A stretch of DNA of 62,527 bases. Origin: Prasinococcaceae sp. CCMP 1430. Its lineage: Eukaryota > Prasinodermophyta > Palmophyllophyceae > Prasinococcales > Prasinococcaceae. Under the pieces are notes generated by a model. That model did not search any database. It was given only the letters and a program-made list of their open reading frames with translations, and was not told the origin of the DNA. Shown in pieces: positions 56,462-62,527 of this stretch; position 1 is the stretch's first letter; each line of letters starts with the position of its first letter. The stretch is taken from assembly GCA_013416795.1 (NCBI GenBank), contig RQSC01000002.1, positions 305,441 through 367,967 of the forward strand, given 5' to 3'. The position numbers and the translations under genes are program-made.

Positions 56462-56629
56462 CCAGACCCCGCATTTAATCACGCACGCGCGAATGCATGC
56501 ATACAACGACCAGCCACCGGCGCACACGCACAGAGAGAGAGGAGCGGCGCGGGGCCGTGACATCGAATACGATGTGTGCTCACCGCGCGCGATATCTCAG
56601 GTGCTCATGCGCACGCGTGCCTTCGCGCC

Positions 56630-57721
56630 TTAGCTGGACATGACCATCGGCGCCTGTGAGGTCGATTCGTACGTCGTCTGGAAGATGGTCGCTGTGGCGT
56701 CCTCCGCCTCCTTACCGGGCTTGGTCCCGAATTTGGCCTTGAGCTGTTTCTTGTATGCCATCAGCACTGCGTCCGAGCCCTGAGGCCGGCGCGCGCGTGC
56801 GCACGGAAGAGAGGCGCGTGCGTGTCGCGTTAGTTGCCACCTGCCCACGGCGTGTGTGGGAGGGGGGGAGCAGGGAGCGGGAGCAGCGAGCGCGAGAGCA
56901 TCTTTGCGCTCGCGCATTGCATGCCGCGCGCGCGTGAGTGCTGCCGCACCTTTCCATCCGCCACCGAGTACTTGTCCTTGAGCCCCTCGATGGCCTTTGC
57001 GCCGTCGTTGTCCTCTTTGAACCATACGAAGCAGAACGCCTTGCCGTCGACCACACCGTCATTCGGAAAGTGCACCTTGCTCACCTGTGCACCATGGGCA
57101 AGAGGCACGCATCACGTGGGTGTGATGATGCACGTGATTCGATGCGTGCACGCGTGAGCACACGCGTGCGTGACTGTGCGCGAGCGAGCGTGCGTGCGCA
57201 TCTTCTGCTCAACGCTTCGTCTTCCCTCCTGTACCCCCGCATACTCTGCGCACCTATGCGATATGGCGAGCGCCGGCAAGCGTGCAGCGCGCGCACCTCG
57301 CCGAATTCCTCGAAGGCGCCTTTGATGCTCTCCGCCTCAATTTCCGGCTCCAGATCCTTGCCGTGCGCGCGCGTTGGCTTCGTCAGCTTGCTGCGGGGGT
57401 ATGCTGCAGCGCGCTCGCGCGCGTTCGCAAGGTGCGCGCGACCGTGCATTCAGAGGTACGCTAGCAAGAGCGAGCGAGCGAGAGAGAGGCCGAGAGAGAA
57501 GACACGCGCATGCGCGTGCGTTTGCTCACGCGTGCACGCGGGAGACAGGTACATACACACACAGATGCAGATAGCGTGCGCGTCCGTCACGCGCAGAGCT
57601 TTGTCCGTTGCCTCCTCTTTCCACACCTCACCTTGACGAGCACCGGGTTGTAGTGCACCGGGTAGTACGGCCCAGGGTCCTCCCACATCGCATACTTCGT
57701 GCGGCCACCCGGCGGCGGCAT
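56630..57721 (-). CDS. Small RRM RNA-binding protein, four exons
   Basis: Four exons are joined by GT-AG introns: 57721-57627, 57390-57297, 57084-56950 and 56779-56630, giving 157 residues. Exon 1 encodes MPPPGGRTKYAMWEDPGPYY then PVHYNPVLVKV. Exons 2-3 form one RRM: IKGAFEEFGEVSKVHFPND (helix 1 and strand 2) and RNP1-like GKAFCFVWFKEDNDGAKAIE. The last exon is a helical, Lys-rich then Thr/Ser-rich tail (LMAYKKQLKAKFGTKP ... QAPMVMSS). The joins restore continuous RRM order, which is the main evidence for the introns. The first intron joint (57627/57390) is in phase 2. The Tyr/Pro-rich N-terminus is not recognised. It is the most intron-dense gene in the window, and its introns are rich in alternating CG/CA sequence. 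Confidence 0.7.
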
Positions 57722-57843
57722 GACGGCGGCGAGCTGGGGAGGGAGGAAGGCGGAGCAGCTGGGGCAGCGCCGTCGCGTGTTGTGCCGCCCCGCGCCCGCG
57801 CGCCCGCCGCCGCTGCCGCCGCCCCCCACTGCAGCGCCCGGAC

Positions 57844-57844
57844 N
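57844..57844. other. Single n, probable contig join
   Basis: Lies 3 bases before the first methionine of the BPG2-like frame, so the true N-terminus is uncertain. Confidence 0.65.
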
Positions 57845-57846
57845 GC

Positions 57847-60090
57847 GTGCATCCAAGCATGCAGCTGACGTCGTCCAGCACGGCGTCGGAGTCGTTCTGG
57901 GAGTTGAAGAGCTTGACATCCTGTTGGGCGGGCTCACGGCGCCGGGCGGGCACGCGGGCGGTCAGCGGCTGCGCGCCGCAGGCGCCGAGCTTCGCGTCGG
58001 CGGCGCTCGCACCCGCGGGTCTGTGCCCCGGGTGCGGCGTCCCGCTGCAGGACCACGACCCGCAGGCGCCGGGATTCTACGTTAAGCCGCGCCGTAGCTC
58101 GCCAGGAGCGGAGTCGGAGGAGCCAGCCGGCGCGGCGGCGAGGCTCGGAGCGGCCGCTGCTGCCGCCGGTGTGAGCGCCGACGAGCTGGACGCGCTCGTC
58201 GCAGACACACAGGCTGAGCTGGACGCGGCGGCGGAGGCGGAGGCGGGGGCGGAGGGTGAGGCAGACCTCTTTGCCCGCGCTCCAGCGGGCGGGGACTACG
58301 TCACGTACGACTCAGACGGGCGTGTGCTCAACGACCCGACCTCCGAAGCGCTCTTCGAGGCGCTGCGCAACAATGACCTGGAGGAGGCCTATGCTCTCGC
58401 CGAGTCGCGCGCGGCTGAGGAGCGCGGTGAGGAGGGAGACAACAGCGCCGCCTTTCAGGACGCGCTCGCGGCATACATCGCCGCGAACCCGGAGGCCGTG
58501 CGCGATTTTGAGAGGGGCGGCACGGCGGGCGAAAGCGACCTCGTGGGCGATGTCGACCTCGACGGCCTCGACCTCGATGCTGACGACCGCGAGTTCGGCG
58601 ACTTTGACGACGACTACGAGGACGACGGCGACTTCGATGCTGGTCTCGAGGGGGCTAACATAGGCCCCGCCGCCGATGCGGCCGCCGCCGAAACCACTGC
58701 GGAGGCGTCACCGGCACTGAAGCGCGAGCGGCCAATCGTGTGCGCCCGCTGCTACTCGCTAACGCACCGCAACAGGCTGCAGGACGGCGGCGTCGACGAG
58801 GCGCTCATGCCGGGCTTCGACTTCACGCGCGTGCTCGGCAGCAAGTTCAGGAAGGCGTACGAGTACCGACGGCTCGTAGTGCTGCTGGTGGTCGACGTGC
58901 AGGACTTCGATGGCAGCTTCCCGCGCGAGGCGGCCGACCTGCTCGCGGCCGTGGCGGCCGAGCGCGACGCAGACATGCGCTACGCCGCCGGCAAGGAAAA
59001 CATCAGCGGCAGCGGCAGCAAGGCGGCGCGCCGCGCGCCGCCGCTCACTGTGTGCGTTGCCGCCAACAAGGCGGACCTCATGCCCACGTGCGCAACGCAC
59101 AACCGCCTGCGCAACTGGGTGCGCGAGCGGGCGGTCGCGTATGGCTGCCCGAGGCCCGATGCGGTGCACATGGTGAGCGCCAAGACGGGTGTGGGCGTCA
59201 AGGATTTGATGAAGGACCTCGACCACAAGATCGGCAGCCGCGGCGACGTGTGGATCTTAGGAGCGCAGAACGCTGGCAAGTCGAGCCTTATCAACTCGCT
59301 GCGTCGCCATCGCGCGCTGCTCGAGGGGCCCGACTCGGACGCCGCGAAGGCGGCGGAGGTCACCGAGGCCCACGTGCCAGGGACTACCATCGGTGTGCTG
59401 CGCCTGCCCGGCGTGCTTGCAAGTGGTGGCCGCCTCTTCGACACCCCCGGCCTGGAGCATGTGCATCAGCTTACGAGCAGGCTAGGACCAGAGGCGGTGA
59501 AGGCCCTCATGCCTGGCGGGCGGCTGCGGCCGCGCACGTGGCGCATGGCCGCGGGGCAGAGTCTCGCGCTAGGCGGCGTGGCGCGCATCGAGGTGGTGAA
59601 CTCGCGCTCGAGCGGTGGAGGCGCGCTCTACCTCACCGCCTGGCTCAGTGGCGAGGTCCCGTGCCACATGGGGAAGACCGAGCGCGTGCTCGAGATCTTC
59701 GAGCGCGACCAGGGCAGCTCTCTCTGGCCGCCTCTCTCCCCCGAGGCCGCATCCGAGCTCGGCGCGCTTGTCCCCACCGAAGTCGAGGTCTCAAGCGACG
59801 ACTGGATGGCTGCTCAGACCGACGTGTGCGTCGCAGGCCTCGGGTGGGTGGGCGTGGGCGTTAAGGGCACCACGCGCCTGCGCGTGTGGGTGCCTGAGGG
59901 CACGGCAGTCACCACCCGCCCCGCAATGATACCCGACATGGCCGACAAGTGGGAGCGGCCGGGGCGCTCAGTTGCCATCAAGAAGGCAGGCAAGGGCGCG
60001 CGCGGCGGTGGCAAGAAGGGCGGTGGCAAGAAACACGATCGCAAGAAGAAGAGCAGAAGTAAGGGCGCGCACGACGACGACGACTGGTGA
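57847..60090 (+). CDS. BPG2: Circularly permuted GTPase, BPG2/YqeH-like, probably plastid
   Basis: YqeH/NOA1-type GTPase for small-subunit ribosome assembly; plant BPG2 acts in plastid rRNA processing. The zinc finger is split as in BPG2: [19 protein letters not shown], a long Ala/acidic insertion of ~230 residues, then [11 protein letters not shown]. The GTPase motifs come in permuted order: NKAD (G4), then VSAKTGVG (G5), [14 protein letters not shown] (G1), PGTTIG (G2) and DTPG (G3). A YqeH-type C-terminal part and a Lys-rich tail ending DDDDW follow. It has 747 residues from the first methionine. A transit peptide may be in the Ser/Ala-rich start or lost at the n just upstream. It is divergent from the RRM gene, 126 bp away. 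Confidence 0.9.
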   Translation: MHPSMQLTSSSTASESFWELKSLTSCWAGSRRRAGTRAVSGCAPQAPSFASAALAPAGLCPGCGVPLQDHDPQAPGFYVKPRRSSPGAESEEPAGAAARLGAAAAAAGVSADELDALVADTQAELDAAAEAEAGAEGEADLFARAPAGGDYVTYDSDGRVLNDPTSEALFEALRNNDLEEAYALAESRAAEERGEEGDNSAAFQDALAAYIAANPEAVRDFERGGTAGESDLVGDVDLDGLDLDADDREFGDFDDDYEDDGDFDAGLEGANIGPAADAAAAETTAEASPALKRERPIVCARCYSLTHRNRLQDGGVDEALMPGFDFTRVLGSKFRKAYEYRRLVVLLVVDVQDFDGSFPREAADLLAAVAAERDADMRYAAGKENISGSGSKAARRAPPLTVCVAANKADLMPTCATHNRLRNWVRERAVAYGCPRPDAVHMVSAKTGVGVKDLMKDLDHKIGSRGDVWILGAQNAGKSSLINSLRRHRALLEGPDSDAAKAAEVTEAHVPGTTIGVLRLPGVLASGGRLFDTPGLEHVHQLTSRLGPEAVKALMPGGRLRPRTWRMAAGQSLALGGVARIEVVNSRSSGGGALYLTAWLSGEVPCHMGKTERVLEIFERDQGSSLWPPLSPEAASELGALVPTEVEVSSDDWMAAQTDVCVAGLGWVGVGVKGTTRLRVWVPEGTAVTTRPAMIPDMADKWERPGRSVAIKKAGKGARGGGKKGGGKKHDRKKKSRSKGAHDDDDW

Positions 60091-60241
60091 GCCGCGCGTG
60101 ACGGCGCGTCGTAAGCATAATCAGTTGGGCACGTCCGCCCGGGGCGCCCGCGCCCGCGCTGCCAAAGACGCCTTTGAGAAAGCGTTCCTTAGTCGACGTG
60201 TATTAGGTGCATGCTCAGCCGCGATCGCGCTGGTGAGGTGT

Positions 60242-61804
60242 TTAGTAGAGGGTGCGAGGCTCGAGCAAGTTGCGTGGCGAGATGCCGCCGCTCGATATCC
60301 TCCCGCCGCTCTTGCGGCGATGCTTCATCTCCATCGCGCGCTGCTCCGCCCGGACGTTGCGCAGCTCGTGCGAGTACGCCGGGTCGTGCATCTGCACATA
60401 GGCCTGCGGCGTGCAGAGCTGCGGGTAGGTGGCGAAAAAGTCCTTGTAGCCGCCCTTGAGCAGGAAGAGGTGCGGGAAGGACAGCGCGGGGTACTCGATG
60501 GCGTGCACGTTGCGGTCAGTGTTGCGCAGGTGGCGGCACAGCCTGGGCGCGCGCGCGGAGCTGAACTCGCAGTGGAAGATGATCGCCGGCCTGCTGGCTG
60601 CCTCGGGTGACTCGGGCGCACACGCGGGCGGCCGCTGGTGGATGAAGTACTCCTCTATGTCCTCCGGGCGCCAGAGGTTGACGGAGTTGCGGACGTGCCC
60701 GCCGTTGTGCTCGTATGGAAAGCGGCAGTCCACCACCAGGAAAGTTGAGATGCCCCAGGCGGTGGGCTCGTGCAGCAGCCGCGCGAGCGTGTGGCAGTCG
60801 ATCGAGTGCAGGTCGTCGTGGGGCACCGTCGGCAGAATGGGGCGCAGCGCCCCCGTCAGCGGGCAGAAGGATGGGCTGACAAGGCCGATCTTCGCCTGCT
60901 CCTCCGCCGCGGTCGCCATCGCCGCGCGCCCCGGCGTCGCGTCGGCCGATGGCGCGCAACGCGAAAACGCCACCGCCGCATCCTCGCCGTCCGCGAACGG
61001 GCAGCCGCCGAACGCCGACATCACGTTGCTGGGCGACGTCGCGACGGCGCCCTCCCCACCAAGTGCGTGCGGCGCGGGCAGGCGCGGCGGCGGCGAACAC
61101 ATGCTGTCGCACGCGCGCCGCTTCGCCGAGCGCCGCTGCCGGCCCGGCGATCGCTCCGAGGCCGAGCGCCCGCGCGTCCTTCTGCTCATGCCCCCGCCGT
61201 CGCCGACTGGCACGAGCGGCGGCATGGACGCCGTCCGTGGCGCCGCCAGGGGCGTCGACGCGCCGAGAGGTGGGATGGGCGGCATCGCGGGCCACGCGGT
61301 GGGCCTGCGCTGCGCTGACGCAAGCGAAAACGGCGAGCCTGCCATGAAGTTCGCGAGCGCCGTCACCGGGGAGACGAGGCCCGCCCCACCGAGCGGCGGC
61401 GCGACGGGCGCGCCCGCTGGCGCGCCGAAAGCCGCCGAGTGCGATGGGGGCGAGAGGAACCCCGCCTGGCCCGGGATCTGCTCCTGCGCGCTCACCGGAG
61501 GCGCAGCCTGCTGCATCCGCGCCTGCGCCTGCGCTCCACCGGCACCGAATGTGTACGCGAATTGGCGCGCGGCCGCCCGCTCCGCACCGCCCATCGGCGT
61601 CGCCGCGCCTGCGGCGAGGGGCGTGCGCAGGCCGTCGTCGCAATCCATTCCACCGCCACTCGCGAGCGGGTCGCGCTCATCGAGCACCGAAACTGGCGTG
61701 ACGTGCCGATGGTGCGCATGCGCTTGCTGCGGCTTGCCCGCGAGCGCGCCGCCCTCCGCCGTCGAGTGCCTCTGCGCGCCGTAGTCCGCGTCGGCGGTCT
61801 CCAT
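60242..61804 (-). CDS. CDC25: CDC25-type dual-specificity phosphatase
   Basis: Activator of cyclin-dependent kinases by removing inhibitory phosphates. The C-terminal ~190 residues are a CDC25 rhodanese-fold domain: DCHTLARLLHEP, FLVVDCRFPYEHNGGHVRNS then VNLW, the catalytic loop HCEFSSARAPRLCRHLR (Cx5R), and YPALSFPHLFLLKGGYKDFF with a YPQLCTPQAYVQMHD end. The ~290-residue N-terminus is Ala/Pro/Arg-rich and disordered, as in other CDC25s. It includes RRSAKRRACDSM and several Ser-Pro sites (TPVS, SPPS, SPGR). I chose the methionine at 61804 (METADADYG); an in-frame one lies 31 codons upstream. It is convergent with the BPG2-like gene. Confidence 0.95.
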   Translation of the reverse strand: METADADYGAQRHSTAEGGALAGKPQQAHAHHRHVTPVSVLDERDPLASGGGMDCDDGLRTPLAAGAATPMGGAERAAARQFAYTFGAGGAQAQARMQQAAPPVSAQEQIPGQAGFLSPPSHSAAFGAPAGAPVAPPLGGAGLVSPVTALANFMAGSPFSLASAQRRPTAWPAMPPIPPLGASTPLAAPRTASMPPLVPVGDGGGMSRRTRGRSASERSPGRQRRSAKRRACDSMCSPPPRLPAPHALGGEGAVATSPSNVMSAFGGCPFADGEDAAVAFSRCAPSADATPGRAAMATAAEEQAKIGLVSPSFCPLTGALRPILPTVPHDDLHSIDCHTLARLLHEPTAWGISTFLVVDCRFPYEHNGGHVRNSVNLWRPEDIEEYFIHQRPPACAPESPEAASRPAIIFHCEFSSARAPRLCRHLRNTDRNVHAIEYPALSFPHLFLLKGGYKDFFATYPQLCTPQAYVQMHDPAYSHELRNVRAEQRAMEMKHRRKSGGRISSGGISPRNLLEPRTLY

Positions 61805-62055
61805 GTGCGCGGCGGCGACCGCACAGGGGCGGAGCGACGCAGCGCGGGGCGGGGCGCGGCGCGACGGGACGGGGCTGGAGTGGTCACCGCGATGCACCGA
61901 GCCTCCGCCGCAGTCGCCGGCGGATCGGCGCCACGACCGCCCCGCAGCCCGCGGCGCGGGACCGGGCGCCGGCGCTTGCCCCAGAGGCGCGGAAGAGGGG
62001 CACAGCGAGCCGCGGAGGTTGGGGGGCAGGCGCGCGGGGCGGGCTGCCCGCGGTG

Positions 62056-62090
<35 letters not shown>

Positions 62091-62527
62091 TTAGCTTATC
62101 GACACGCACAGCGGCGCGAGTTTTTCGCGCGCGCGCGCCCGGCAGGGCGGGGCGGTTCGAAAGCGAACAGTCCTGCAAAGGGCGCCATCGCCATCAAATT
62201 CAATCGGGCCTGACTGATGAAAAACACGTATGTGCACGTACACTACGTAAGTTAAGGTTGTATGTTTAGGGTATTAAAATCAGGGTGTAGAACTCCACGC
62301 GAGCGCGAGCGCGATTGCACAACGCTTTTTGCCTTTGTTTCGCGGGGCTTTGTTGCGGGCTCGCGGGGGCCGGCGCGGCCGGGTGCGTTTCGATGGGGCC
62401 GCGACGTTTCGGTTGCGTCGTTCGCGCGGCGCGGATTCGGCGATTCGGATCCGGATCCGCGGCCCAGTCCGTCCGGCCGCGGATCCCGCGCGCGCGCGCG
62501 CGCGCCCCGCTGGCGCGCACGGGTCGA
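61805..62527. other. CDC25 upstream region, no other gene seen
   Basis: About 720 bases to the window end. It includes a 31-base C run (62060-62090), an AT-richer stretch at 62210-62290 and alternating GC near 62490. It should hold the CDC25 promoter. No coding sequence is recognised. Confidence 0.45.
62060..62090. repeat. Homopolymer C run
   Basis: Thirty-one consecutive C bases upstream of CDC25. Confidence 0.9.

Overview
This window is nuclear DNA from a photosynthetic, probably flagellated, eukaryotic microalga. The evidence is very high G+C, dense genes on both strands at roughly 2 kb per gene, many intronless genes, and short GT-AG introns of about 100-240 nt in the others. Plastid biogenesis genes (CCB4-like, THF1/Psb29, an Obg GTPase, a BPG2/YqeH GTPase) sit among typical eukaryotic genes: V-ATPase B, SRP receptor beta, CWC15, TFB5, MAU2, the centriolar protein PIBF1/CEP90, and CDC25. 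CDC25, a C5-sterol desaturase and a patched/NPC1-like protein in a compact GC-rich genome would suit a haptophyte (for example a pavlovophyte) or another chromist alga. The lineage is an inference and is not proven here.

Layout. 0-10.3 kb: a large disordered unknown protein, RNA 3'-phosphate cyclase, a fidgetin-like AAA ATPase, and the cohesin-loader subunit MAU2. 10.5-12.5 kb: CCB4-like and THF1, both plastid proteins, then a 338-base gap. 13.2-16.6 kb: a ~128-bp minisatellite array and a Cys-rich zinc-finger gene; the array appears to derive from that gene's 3' end. 16.6-17.4 kb: tail-to-tail gene fragments (CCT-beta C-terminus, NOM1 C-terminus). 18.5-30.2 kb: trehalase, NLE1, SWD2/WDR82, a small unknown protein, SRP receptor beta, an EEF1A lysine methyltransferase, C5-sterol desaturase and a three-exon TPR protein. 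30.4-38.8 kb: CWC15, V-ATPase B, an orphan transporter exon, the Obg GTPase, an Mpo1-like protein and a prolyl 4-hydroxylase-like oxygenase. 38.9-52.8 kb: patched/NPC1-like, PIBF1/CEP90, a 2H-phosphoesterase-like protein (N-terminus in a gap), CCA-adding enzyme, TFB5 and NOL6/UTP22. 53-62.5 kb: an F-box/CDK-like kinase fusion with a degenerate DFG motif, an orphan permease segment, a two-TM protein, a small RRM protein, BPG2-like GTPase and CDC25.

There is no operon logic. Neighbours are functionally mixed, often divergent with short shared upstream regions (NLE1/SWD2, FIGL1/MAU2, CCA1/TFB5, RRM/BPG2). Several themes recur: ribosome assembly (NLE1, NOM1, NOL6, Obg, BPG2), cell cycle (CDC25, CDK-like kinase, MAU2) and sterol handling (C5-desaturase, patched/NPC1-like).

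Five isolated single 'n' bases (17446, 22116, 34600, 55068, 57844) each lie near a truncated gene or an orphan exon. They look like contig joins, so gene structure across them should not be trusted. Introns were placed by joining conserved reading frames at GT/AG sites; none has been confirmed by transcripts. No tRNA, rRNA, CRISPR, virus or transposon gene was recognised.
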